A stretch of DNA of 64,000 nt from Candidatus Methylopumilus universalis (lineage in GTDB: Bacteria; Pseudomonadota; Gammaproteobacteria; Burkholderiales; Methylophilaceae): NCBI RefSeq assembly GCF_006364435.1, contig NZ_CP040977.1, positions 1,240,001 to 1,304,000 on the forward strand, written 5' to 3'. Below, one piece after another: positions 38,244 through 45,703 of this stretch (positions within the stretch are counted from its first letter, which is position 1; each line of letters begins with the position of its first letter). The position numbers and the translations under genes were made by a program. A model generated the notes under the pieces. That model had not been told where the DNA came from, did not search any database, and saw only the letters and a program-made list of their open reading frames with translations.

Positions 38244-39773
38244 TTATATACCAATTAGAGATTGAATTTTTTGATCCTGAAATTTTTTACGTTCATTTTC
38301 TGCTTGAGATGATGAATCAGTAATTGAAAATATGTAAGTCATAAAAAAAGTAACTGTCATTGAAAATAAAGCAGGATATTTATAAGGGAAAAAAGGTTCT
38401 GGAAAATGCAACATATCAACCCATACTGTTGAACTAAAAATCACAAGCAGAATGGCAGTTATTAATCCTAAACCTCCACCAATAATCGCTCCTCTTGATG
38501 TTAAATTCTTCCAGTAAATTGAAAGTAATAACACAGGAAAATTTGTACTTGCGGCGATTGCAAAAGCAAGACCGACCATAAATGCTACATTTTGATTCTG
38601 AAAAAGAATTCCTAGTAATATGGCCAATAAGCCTAAAATTAATGAGGCAATTTTTGATACTCTCATTTCTTTTTTTTCATCTAATGTTTTTTTTGAAACA
38701 AAAAGTGGGAACAAATCATGAGAAATAGCAGACGCTCCAGCCAATGTTAGGCCAGAAACTACAGCTAAAATAGTAGCGAATGCCACAGCTGAAATGAAAC
38801 CCAGAAGCATACTGCCACCAACAGCATGTGACAAATGGACAGCAGCCATATTAATGTCTCCTATTAACTTACCATCTTCAGTCATATAAGTTGGATTATT
38901 TGTAAGAAAAATGATTGCTCCAAATCCAATAATAAATGTAAGAATGTAAAAATATGCCATAAAACTTGTGGCGTAGATGACAGACTTCCTTGCATCTTTT
39001 GCATTTTTTACTGTGAAAAAACGCATCAGTATATGTGGCAGTCCAGCTGTTCCGAATAAAAGCGCAAGTCCTAAAGATATAGCAGAAATAGGGTCAGTAA
39101 TAAGCCCACCTGGGCCCATAATTGCAATTTTTTTTGGGTGCAATTGAATTGCTTGATTAAAAAATGCTGTTAAATCAAAGTGAAAATTAAATAATACTAG
39201 AAATGCAATTATAGAAGCCCCTAATAAAAGTAAGATTGCTTTTATAATTTGCACCCAGGTTGTGGCGAGCATTCCACCAAAAGTTACATATAGCACCATC
39301 ATTGAACCCACAATTATTACTGAAAAATTGTAGGGTATGCGAAATAACATCTCTATTAATTTTCCAGCCCCCACCATCTGAGCGATTAAATAAAAAATAA
39401 TTGTGGTAAGAGCACCGCATGAAGCTAAAATACGTATAGGTTTTTGTTTGAGTCGAAAAGATACACAATCTGCAAAGGTATACTTTCCAAGATTACGAAG
39501 TGGCTCTGCTATTAAAAGTAAGACTATCGGCCATCCGACCAGGAAGCCAATGGAATAAATTAATCCATCGAAACCAGCGCTAAATACCAATCCTGAGATA
39601 CCGAGAAAGGAAGCGGCTGACATAAAATCTCCAGAAATTGCTAATCCATTCTGCAGTCCAGTTATATTTCCACCTGCCGCATAAAAAGTCTTTAAATTTG
39701 ATGTACGTCTGGCGGCCCAAAAGGTCACTATCAATGTGAGTGATATAAAAATAAAAAACATAAATATAGCCAT
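38244..39773 (-). CDS. ActP-type sodium/solute symporter (acetate permease family)
   Basis: A 509-residue member of the solute:sodium symporter family with about 13 membrane helices. It starts [41 protein letters not shown], the signature of the ActP cation/acetate branch, with [24 protein letters not shown] in the middle. The partner DUF485 (YjcH-like) gene is 3 bases upstream, as in E. coli yjcH-actP. Substrate acetate or another short organic acid is likely but not proven. It lies inside the segment between the two tRNA-Lys halves, convergent with the cupin gene 16 bases away. Confidence 0.88.
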   Translation of the reverse strand: MAIFMFFIFISLTLIVTFWAARRTSNLKTFYAAGGNITGLQNGLAISGDFMSAASFLGISGLVFSAGFDGLIYSIGFLVGWPIVLLLIAEPLRNLGKYTFADCVSFRLKQKPIRILASCGALTTIIFYLIAQMVGAGKLIEMLFRIPYNFSVIIVGSMMVLYVTFGGMLATTWVQIIKAILLLLGASIIAFLVLFNFHFDLTAFFNQAIQLHPKKIAIMGPGGLITDPISAISLGLALLFGTAGLPHILMRFFTVKNAKDARKSVIYATSFMAYFYILTFIIGFGAIIFLTNNPTYMTEDGKLIGDINMAAVHLSHAVGGSMLLGFISAVAFATILAVVSGLTLAGASAISHDLFPLFVSKKTLDEKKEMRVSKIASLILGLLAILLGILFQNQNVAFMVGLAFAIAASTNFPVLLLSIYWKNLTSRGAIIGGGLGLITAILLVIFSSTVWVDMLHFPEPFFPYKYPALFSMTVTFFMTYIFSITDSSSQAENERKKFQDQKIQSLIGI

Positions 39774-39776
39774 AGT

Positions 39777-40091
39777 TTATTTTTGCGATTTCTTAATTAA
39801 ATAATTTTTATTGGGCTTTCTTAGCTGATTAATAAGAGGTTCAATCAATTTGTTAGTCAAAACTGCATATAACGCCGTCACAAATAAGATAATGAAAATT
39901 AAACCTAATCCCAGAACTAAGCCTAAAGAAATAACAGAAGTTCCAAGTGATTGTGAAAGAACTTGTGGCATATATGCGATTAATAATATAAACCCCATGT
40001 ATGTAGAAATAGTAACAATTAATAAGGGAAGTTTTATATATAAACTTCTCCGAATAAGTTTTCTATAAACAGTCTGTTTTGTAATGTCCAT
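39777..40091 (-). CDS. DUF485 (YjcH-like) membrane protein
   Basis: A small membrane protein of about 104 residues with two hydrophobic helices (about 20-45 and 50-80), the DUF485 layout. Members of this family are co-transcribed with actP-type symporters and may aid assembly or activity. The ATG at 40091 is chosen; the longer reading at 40100 begins with TTG. The C-terminus is basic (RKPNKNYLIKKSQK), so both ends are likely cytoplasmic. Three bases separate it from the symporter gene, so the pair is one operon. Confidence 0.8.
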   Translation of the reverse strand: MDITKQTVYRKLIRRSLYIKLPLLIVTISTYMGFILLIAYMPQVLSQSLGTSVISLGLVLGLGLIFIILFVTALYAVLTNKLIEPLINQLRKPNKNYLIKKSQK

Positions 40092-40202
40092 CAATGACAA
40101 ATAGCTTACTTTCTTAAATTAAGTCTTATCAACCAGTTGTGTTATATACCAGATTTGTGTTGTACCTTTAACGCCTTGCTCAGACATTATGTTCTTTAGA
40201 TC

Positions 40203-40236
40203 TTCCGAAAAAAAGCCACTGCTAAGAGTGGCTTTC
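40203..40236 (-). terminator. Terminator after the Cache-domain gene
   Basis: AAAGCCACT (40212-40220), loop GCTAAG, AGTGGCTTT (40227-40235), a 9-bp stem with a T-run when read on the minus strand. Nearly the same hairpin recurs at 40603-40630. Confidence 0.85.
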
Positions 40237-40260
40237 TATGAAACTAATAAAATATAGGCT

Positions 40261-40575
40261 TTACTCAGCGTCCTTGAAAACAGCTATAGCACCTATTAAC
40301 TTACCATCTTTATCAGTAAGTGGTGCTACCTTTGAATCAACTAGCTTACCAAATAACATTAACCTACCGTTATAAGATTTTTTCTTAAGCAATGCCTTGT
40401 ATCCTGGATAGTTCCGATCCATCTTAGTATTGATTGCAGGATTACCATTTTCATCGATCAAGGTGGTATCAGTACGAATAAAATCTTGGCCGTCAAAAGA
40501 AAATATAGAGCTGCCTAATTCTGCAAAACTTAATGTGGAAAAACAAAACAAACAGATAAAGATAATTTTTTTCAT
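40261..40575 (-). CDS. Exported stand-alone Cache-type sensor domain protein
   Basis: A 104-residue protein with a signal peptide (KKIIFICLFCFSTLSFA, about residues 2-18) and the second lobe of a Cache_3/Cache_2-type ligand-binding domain: FIRTDTTLIDENGNPAINTKM, then a DRNYPGYKALLKKKSYNGRLMLFGK segment and the closing APLTDKDGKLIGAIAVFKD. In bacterial chemoreceptors and sensor kinases this domain is tethered by a membrane helix to a signalling domain; here there is none, so it would be free in the periplasm. It has its own terminator and lies upstream of the symporter pair. Ligand unknown. Confidence 0.75.
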   Translation of the reverse strand: MKKIIFICLFCFSTLSFAELGSSIFSFDGQDFIRTDTTLIDENGNPAINTKMDRNYPGYKALLKKKSYNGRLMLFGKLVDSKVAPLTDKDGKLIGAIAVFKDAE

Positions 40576-40602
40576 GATATTTACCTTAATATATAGAATA
40601 CA

Positions 40603-40631
40603 AAAAAGCCACTACAAAGAGTGGCTTTTTT
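40603..40631. terminator. Bidirectional-looking terminator between the two small exported genes
   Basis: AAAAAGCCACT (40603-40613), loop ACAAAG, AGTGGCTTTTT (40620-40630), 11-bp stem with T-runs on both strands. Serves the minus-strand gene ending at 40646. Same stem sequence as the terminator at 40212-40235. Confidence 0.88.
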
Positions 40632-40645
40632 ATTTTTTACCTAAT

Positions 40646-41098
40646 TTACTTTCCACCCCATGTAAGCGAATTAAAAATTGTTGTAGATGATGCTTTTGTC
40701 ACCTTACACTTTTTTAGCCACGCATCAAATTTGGGCCAATCTTTCCAGTCAGGTGTTCTAGCAAAGTGATCTTCAACACCAGCAGGCGATTCATAAATTT
40801 CAGATAAGATAAAAACCTTTTTTCCAGTAGTTTTTGATTTCAGATCTGTTGGATTTGAGAGTTCATCCATTTCTGAAACATCATAACTTAAGAGTGCTTT
40901 TGGTCCAGAGCGGCTGTGTGTAGACTTCATCCATGTTGCATGTGAAAGAAATAATTGTTTACCTTCCTGCGATAAACTTCCAGGAGCTACGATTGTGAAA
41001 GTCAGCTTGGTTTTACCCATAGTATCTTGCTCACCAGCGAAAACTTGGTTCGTAAATGATATGAATAACAAAAACAATAAACTAGTAATTCTTTTCAT
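40646..41098 (-). CDS. Exported protein, possible dimeric alpha-beta barrel fold
   Basis: A 150-residue protein with a signal peptide (about residues 1-21, LLFLLFISFTNQVFAG). The mature part has alternating strand-helix pattern, with KVFILSEIYESPAGVEDHFARTPDWKDWPKFDAWLKKCKV near the C-terminus reminiscent of antibiotic-biosynthesis-monooxygenase-like (dimeric alpha-beta barrel) proteins. No catalytic motif is certain and the function is unknown. It has its own terminator and sits next to the Cache-domain gene with a similar layout, so both may be envelope proteins of the same accessory segment. Confidence 0.65.
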   Translation of the reverse strand: MKRITSLLFLLFISFTNQVFAGEQDTMGKTKLTFTIVAPGSLSQEGKQLFLSHATWMKSTHSRSGPKALLSYDVSEMDELSNPTDLKSKTTGKKVFILSEIYESPAGVEDHFARTPDWKDWPKFDAWLKKCKVTKASSTTIFNSLTWGGK

Positions 41099-41270
41099 TT
41101 AAATCTCCTTTTTTGATTATTAAATGTAGTATAAATTTTATAAACTAACCCTGAGCACGTTAAGCTGAGGCTATAAATTACTATATACCTATAGTTTTGC
41201 ATGTCTACAATAATTAGCATTATTTTGACGCTTTACAACACACCCCTATTCCACCCAGGCCAAAAAGCCC

Positions 41271-41358
41271 ACACCTACCCCCTCTACAACGCCCACAATT
41301 ACTATAAAATATCACTTTCTGGGGGATTAGCTCAGCTGGTAGAGCAGCGGACTCTTAA
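41271..41358 (+). repeat. 88-bp direct repeat, copy 2 (promoter plus tRNA-Lys 5' half)
   Basis: Partner of 35887-35974. Contains CCCTCTACAACGCCCACAA, a TATAAAAT box (41304-41311) about 10 bases before the tRNA start, and the first 38 bases of the tRNA. The 222 bases upstream (41099-41320) hold no gene; only this repeat is recognised in them. Confidence 0.85.
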
Positions 41359-41361
41359 TCC
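41321..41361 (+). pseudogene. 5' half of tRNA-Lys(CUU), intact to the anticodon stem
   Basis: GGGGGATTAGCTCAG plus GAGC D-stem, A26, GCGGA, loop CTCTTAA with anticodon CTT, then TCC of the 3' anticodon stem, after which the sequence TGTAAATTTAATC does not continue as a tRNA. D-arm pairing is complete, unlike copy 1. No T-arm or 3' acceptor strand is found within the next 200 bases. Start of the Old Yellow Enzyme gene follows 32 bases later. An intact tRNA-Lys(CUU) must be elsewhere if it is used. Confidence 0.8.
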
Positions 41362-41393
41362 TGTAAATTTAATCAAATTTCAAAAAGAACCTT

Positions 41394-42491
41394 ATGACAA
41401 TACATGCACTTTATAGTCCATATAATTTAGGCAATTTAACTCTCAATAATCGTTGCGTTATGGCACCATTAACGCGGAATCGTGCTAATGCAGACCGTGA
41501 ACCTATAGATATGAACGTCACTTATTATGAACAACGTGCAAGTGCTGGTTTAATCATTGCGGAAGCCACACAAATTTGCCCTGAGGGTCAAGGCTATATT
41601 TCAACACCTGGTATTTATTCTGAAGGGCAGATTCAAGGCTGGAAAAAAATTACCAACGCCGTACATCAAAAGAATGGGAAGATTTGTTTACAACTTTGGC
41701 ATGTCGGTCGTATTTCACATAGCGAACTATTACCGAATAACATTGCACCTCAAGCACCTTCAGCGATTAGGGCCAAAGCAAAAACATTTAATAGTAAAGG
41801 TTTAGTCGATGTATCAGATCCTAAAGCGTTAGAGGTTAATGAAATTAAATCTTTAACAAAAAAATATGTAGAAGCTGCTTTAAATGCAAAAAAAGCTGGG
41901 TTCGATATGATTGAAGTGCATGCGGCAAATGGATATCTGATTGATCAATTTTTAAGAGATAAAACAAATCATCGAACTGATGAATTTGGTGGCTCGATCG
42001 AAAATCGTGCGCGCTTTTTGTTAGAAGTGATCGATGAAATTATTAAGGTATATCCAGCCAATTTAATTGGTTGTCGAATTTCACCTGCATCCACATTTAA
42101 TGACATTGATGATTCAGATCCACAAAGCTTATATAGCTATGTCGTGTCTGAATTAGGTAAACGAAAAATTGCTTATCTCCATATCATTGAAGGTGAAACA
42201 GGTGGGCCTCGAGATGCCAATCCGAAAGTTAATTTTGCTGAGTTGAAAAAATTATTTAAATCTCATGGTGGCATGAATATCATGACAAACAATGGTTATC
42301 ACAAAGCCATGGCTGAAAGTGCGATTGATAATAACGAAGCTGATCTTATTGCTTTTGGTGTGCCTTTTCTTGCAAATCCAGATTTAGTTAATCGGTTGGA
42401 GAATAATTATCCGCTTAATAAGCCTGATCAAAAAACATTTTACGGTGGCACAGAAAAAGGTTATACCGATTACCCTTTTTATAGCAGTTAG
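41394..42491 (+). CDS. Old Yellow Enzyme family NADH:flavin oxidoreductase (NemA-like)
   Basis: An FMN-dependent ene-reductase, 365 residues, reducing activated C=C or nitro compounds. The TIM-barrel signatures are the N-terminal VMAPLTRNRA, LQLWHVGRISH (about residue 100), the substrate-binding pair in EVHAANGYLIDQFL (about 180, His and Asn), TNHRTDEFGGSIENRARF and near the C-terminus DLIAFGVPFLANPDLV. It resembles the NemA/glycerol trinitrate reductase branch. The ATG at 41394 lies just beyond the second tRNA-Lys half, whose promoter may drive it. It converges with a small membrane gene with a 4-base overlap. Confidence 0.9.
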   Translation: MTIHALYSPYNLGNLTLNNRCVMAPLTRNRANADREPIDMNVTYYEQRASAGLIIAEATQICPEGQGYISTPGIYSEGQIQGWKKITNAVHQKNGKICLQLWHVGRISHSELLPNNIAPQAPSAIRAKAKTFNSKGLVDVSDPKALEVNEIKSLTKKYVEAALNAKKAGFDMIEVHAANGYLIDQFLRDKTNHRTDEFGGSIENRARFLLEVIDEIIKVYPANLIGCRISPASTFNDIDDSDPQSLYSYVVSELGKRKIAYLHIIEGETGGPRDANPKVNFAELKKLFKSHGGMNIMTNNGYHKAMAESAIDNNEADLIAFGVPFLANPDLVNRLENNYPLNKPDQKTFYGGTEKGYTDYPFYSS

Positions 42492-42814
42492 ATAATTTTC
42501 TTTTTTGTAGGCGTTTTTTCTGAAGATTTTTTAGGGTCGTTACCTAGATGAAGATCGACGCCTTTGACTAAATTTTTAAACTCGTCTGTATACGTAATTT
42601 TTTTATTTTGGGGTTGTCTGCCGTAAAATGAAATCGCAGAAAAAATTAGGGCATATAAAAGAATCACTGTAGCGACCACTGTAGTCTCAAAAAAGTAATC
42701 ACGCACTAAAATCAAAACAGGGTCTAACCACAACCAGCCATCTTTCACCTGATACTCAAGATTTTCTACCCAAACCGATTGAATGGTATGCAAATATTCA
42801 AATAAAGCCGTCAT
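42488..42814 (-). CDS. Small membrane protein with basic C-terminus, unknown function
   Basis: Unrecognised, 108 residues. A polar N-terminal half (EYLHTIQSVWVENLEYQVKDGW) is followed by one membrane helix (about residues 44-64, TTVVATVILLYALIFSAISF) and a charged C-terminus ending KKSSEKTPTKKKII. The stop overlaps the OYE stop by 4 bases on the other strand. Coding on a separate strand with its own ATG and no overlap elsewhere makes it a probable gene. Could be a stress- or envelope-associated single-pass protein; nothing decides. Confidence 0.55.
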   Translation of the reverse strand: MTALFEYLHTIQSVWVENLEYQVKDGWLWLDPVLILVRDYFFETTVVATVILLYALIFSAISFYGRQPQNKKITYTDEFKNLVKGVDLHLGNDPKKSSEKTPTKKKII

Positions 42815-42920
42815 GATGAACTCCTCTTATATAAATCAAATTATAAGTGAAATCCGCATCCATAAAAGACAAGCCTTAAACAAAAGAGGTAAAATATAGC
42901 TTTAAATACAACGAATTATT

Positions 42921-44243
42921 ATGAAAATTACAGTTGTTGGGACAGGGTATGTGGGTTTAGTGGGTGCGGCATGTTTAGCCGAGGTGGGTAATCATGTCTT
43001 AGGTCTTGACGTAAACGCAGAAAAAATCCGGATTCTAAAAGAAGGTGGCATTCCTATTCACGAACCAGGACTTTTGGAAATTGTGCGTCGTAATGTTGAA
43101 AATGGTCGTCTTTCTTTTACCACTAATATCGAAGAAGCTGTTCACTTCGGTGAAGTGCAATTTATAGCCGTTGGAACACCCCCCGATGAAGATGGGTCTG
43201 CTGATCTTCAATACGTGACAGAAGCTGCGCGAAATATTGGTCGCTTTATGACTTCAGAAAAAGTGATTGTGGATAAATCAACTGTACCCATTGGTACGGG
43301 AGACAAAGTCAGAGCAGCTGTAACAGAAGAATTAAAAAAAAGAAATGTCGATATACATTACAGTGTTGTTTCTAATCCAGAATTCTTAAAAGAAGGGGCT
43401 GCAGTTGAAGATTTTATGCGTCCTGACCGAATTGTCATTGGGACTGAAGATCCAAAAGCGATCGAAGTCATGAAACAAGTTTATGCTCCCTTTCAAAGAA
43501 ATCACGAAAGACTGGTAGTCACTAACCTAAGAAGCGCTGAACTCATTAAGTATGCAGCTAATTCAATGTTAGCTACACGAATTAGTTTTATGAACGAATT
43601 AGCTAATTTAGCTGAAATTGTAGGCGCTGACATCGAGATGGTAAGACAAGGCATTGGTTCTGATCCGCGAATTGGCTATCACTTTTTATATCCAGGTTGT
43701 GGTTATGGCGGTTCATGTTTTCCAAAAGATGTGAAGGCTTTAATTAAAACCGCTAAAGATGTGGCTGGTTTCGATTTGAAGTTACTTAAAGCCGTTGAAG
43801 AAGTGAATGATCTTCAAAAATTTGTATTGCCTAAAAAAATTAAAAAGCAATTTGGTGAAAGTTTAAAAGGCAAACATTTTGCATTATGGGGCTTAGCATT
43901 TAAACCGAACACTGATGATATGCGAGAAGCTTCAAGTCGCGTGCTAATTGATGAATTGATTAAAGTAGGGGCTACTATCACAGCCTACGATCCTGTCGCA
44001 ATGGATGAAGGAAAACGTATTTTTAAAGATGAAAAAAATATAACTTTTGCTGATACACAAGATGAAGCACTTAAAAATGCAGATGCACTCATCATCGTCA
44101 CAGAGTGGACGGAATTTCGAAGTCCAGATTTTGCTTTAATTAAAGCCTCACTTAAATCTCCCATGATTTTTGATGGTCGCAATCTTTATGATCCAAAAGC
44201 CGTTCGTGCACTTGGATTTAACTACTTTCCTATTGGACGTTAA
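42921..44243 (+). CDS. ugd: UDP-glucose 6-dehydrogenase
   Basis: NAD-dependent enzyme oxidising UDP-glucose to UDP-glucuronate. The 440-residue chain starts with the Rossmann motif [18 protein letters not shown] (about residues 7-24), has the catalytic cysteine in [14 protein letters not shown] (about residue 260) and the C-terminal UDP-binding domain with [17 protein letters not shown]. The stop codon abuts the start of the epimerase gene, a typical pair for making uronic-acid precursors of capsule or LPS. The ribosome binding site is weak and the promoter is not evident. Confidence 0.95.
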   Translation: MKITVVGTGYVGLVGAACLAEVGNHVLGLDVNAEKIRILKEGGIPIHEPGLLEIVRRNVENGRLSFTTNIEEAVHFGEVQFIAVGTPPDEDGSADLQYVTEAARNIGRFMTSEKVIVDKSTVPIGTGDKVRAAVTEELKKRNVDIHYSVVSNPEFLKEGAAVEDFMRPDRIVIGTEDPKAIEVMKQVYAPFQRNHERLVVTNLRSAELIKYAANSMLATRISFMNELANLAEIVGADIEMVRQGIGSDPRIGYHFLYPGCGYGGSCFPKDVKALIKTAKDVAGFDLKLLKAVEEVNDLQKFVLPKKIKKQFGESLKGKHFALWGLAFKPNTDDMREASSRVLIDELIKVGATITAYDPVAMDEGKRIFKDEKNITFADTQDEALKNADALIIVTEWTEFRSPDFALIKASLKSPMIFDGRNLYDPKAVRALGFNYFPIGR

Positions 44244-45245
44244 ATGAAAATATTGGTGACGGGTGTAGCCGGTTTTATTGGCATGCATAGCGCCAAAAAA
44301 CTTCTTGATGATGGTCATGAAATTATTGGTATTGATAATCTGAATGATTATTACGATGTCACTTTAAAAAAAGATCGGCTTAAATTATTAGAAAGTTATA
44401 AACATTTTCGTTTTATAAAGATTGATATTAAAGATCAAAAAGATGTACTCGAACTTTTTAAAAAAGAAATGCCTCAACGAGTCCTTCATCTTGCAGCACA
44501 AGCAGGTGTGCGTTACTCCATTGAAAATCCATATGTATATATTGATTCCAACATTCAAGGATTTATTAATATTTTAGAAGGTTGTCGCACAATTAAACCT
44601 GAACATCTTGTATTTGCAAGCAGCTCGAGTGTATATGGCGGAAATGAGAAGGTGCCTTTCAGCGAACATGATAATGTCGATCATCCAATAAGCCTTTATG
44701 CTGCGACAAAAAAAGCTAATGAACTCATGGCACATACTTATAGCCATCTTTATCAAATCTCTACAACAGGTTTACGTTTTTTTACGGTGTATGGTCCATG
44801 GGGAAGACCGGATATGTCGCCTATGTTATTTACGAAGGCTATTTTAGCTAATGAGCCTATTCAAGTATTTAATCATGGCGATATGATGCGTGACTTTACT
44901 TATATTGATGACGTAACAGAGTCTGTCAAAGAAACATTATTCAAGTCTGCAACACCTAATGCCAATTTTGATGCAAAAAATCCCGATCCAGCTTCAAGTC
45001 ATGCACCTTATCGTATTTTCAATATCGGCAATAGTCAACCTGTCCCATTGATGCAATTCATCGAAACGCTTGAGGAAGCTTTAGGTAAAAAAGCAATTAA
45101 GAAAATGATGGATATGCAGGCAGGGGATGTTAAAGAAACTTCAGCAGATACTTCTGAACTTAATCGGTGGGTCAAATTTAAACCTAACACCTCCATTAAA
45201 GAAGGCGTTAAGCGATTTGTTGAATGGTATAAAATCTACTACTAA
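44244..45245 (+). CDS. NAD-dependent epimerase, UDP-glucuronate 4-epimerase type
   Basis: Extended SDR of 333 residues. The N-terminal GVAGFIGMHSAKKLLDDGHEIIGIDNLNDYYDVTLK (Rossmann) is characteristic of UDP-glucuronate/galacturonate epimerases; the catalytic YAATKKANE and the SSSSVYGGN loop are present, and the C-terminal FNIGNSQPVPLMQFIETLE fits. It abuts ugd, so UDP-glucuronate made there would be converted to UDP-galacturonate for a surface polysaccharide. The glycosyltransferases are not in the window. Confidence 0.9.
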   Translation: MKILVTGVAGFIGMHSAKKLLDDGHEIIGIDNLNDYYDVTLKKDRLKLLESYKHFRFIKIDIKDQKDVLELFKKEMPQRVLHLAAQAGVRYSIENPYVYIDSNIQGFINILEGCRTIKPEHLVFASSSSVYGGNEKVPFSEHDNVDHPISLYAATKKANELMAHTYSHLYQISTTGLRFFTVYGPWGRPDMSPMLFTKAILANEPIQVFNHGDMMRDFTYIDDVTESVKETLFKSATPNANFDAKNPDPASSHAPYRIFNIGNSQPVPLMQFIETLEEALGKKAIKKMMDMQAGDVKETSADTSELNRWVKFKPNTSIKEGVKRFVEWYKIYY

Positions 45246-45246
45246 G

Positions 45247-45570
45247 TTATTTCTTTTTAGAAGCTTTATGTGCTTTATGAGATTTTTTATTCGCCTTAGT
45301 TTTAGCTGAAGCTTTTGCTGGTGCAGATGCTTTTGTTTTTGTTGCTAATTTTGCTTCTAAATTTTTTACTTCCGTCTGAAGCGCCTTATTTTGATTGATC
45401 AGCTCTTCATTTTGAGCAGCCTGATCGGTTAATACTGCCACTTGATTTTGTAATACTTTAATTTCGCCTGCTTGATCGGTAATTTTATCCTGTGCATTGT
45501 AAGCCGTGAATAATGAGCCTACTACAATAACGCCAGCAACTGCATACTGCACAATTGTTTTAGTTTCCAT
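45247..45570 (-). CDS. Membrane-anchored coiled-coil protein with lysine/alanine-rich tail
   Basis: A 107-residue protein: one membrane helix (about residues 8-26, QYAVAGVIVVGSLFTAYNA), a coiled coil (about 30-75, EIKVLQNQVAVLTDQAAQNEE) and a Lys/Ala/Ser tail (about 76-107) with histone H1-like composition. Same architecture as the gene at 35442-35852 but no clear end-to-end sequence identity, so either convergent or fast-diverging paralogues. Convergent with the epimerase gene by one base. Function unknown; possibilities are nucleoid or envelope tethering. Could also be a general small stress protein. Confidence 0.7.
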   Translation of the reverse strand: METKTIVQYAVAGVIVVGSLFTAYNAQDKITDQAGEIKVLQNQVAVLTDQAAQNEELINQNKALQTEVKNLEAKLATKTKASAPAKASAKTKANKKSHKAHKASKKK

Positions 45571-45703
45571 TTAAGTTAATGTCCTTTTTTATGTAAATAA
45601 ACTTCTAAGTAATATTTTATCCTTTTTACGAAGACCTTTAAATTATTTTTTTGATAGGTATTAGTTTTGTTGAATAAATAAGGGTGCCGGAGATTGAAGG
45701 TTA

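Noticed and set aside
35937-41361. A split or intron-containing tRNA-Lys gene
   Set aside because: Both copies are 5' halves in the same direction; no T-arm or 3' acceptor strand was found in the gaps examined, and protein genes follow at once.
41201-41416. 71-residue open frame across the second tRNA half
   Set aside because: Its middle, GGLAQLVEQRTLNP, is the known spurious translation of tRNA gene sequence; there is no ribosome binding site.
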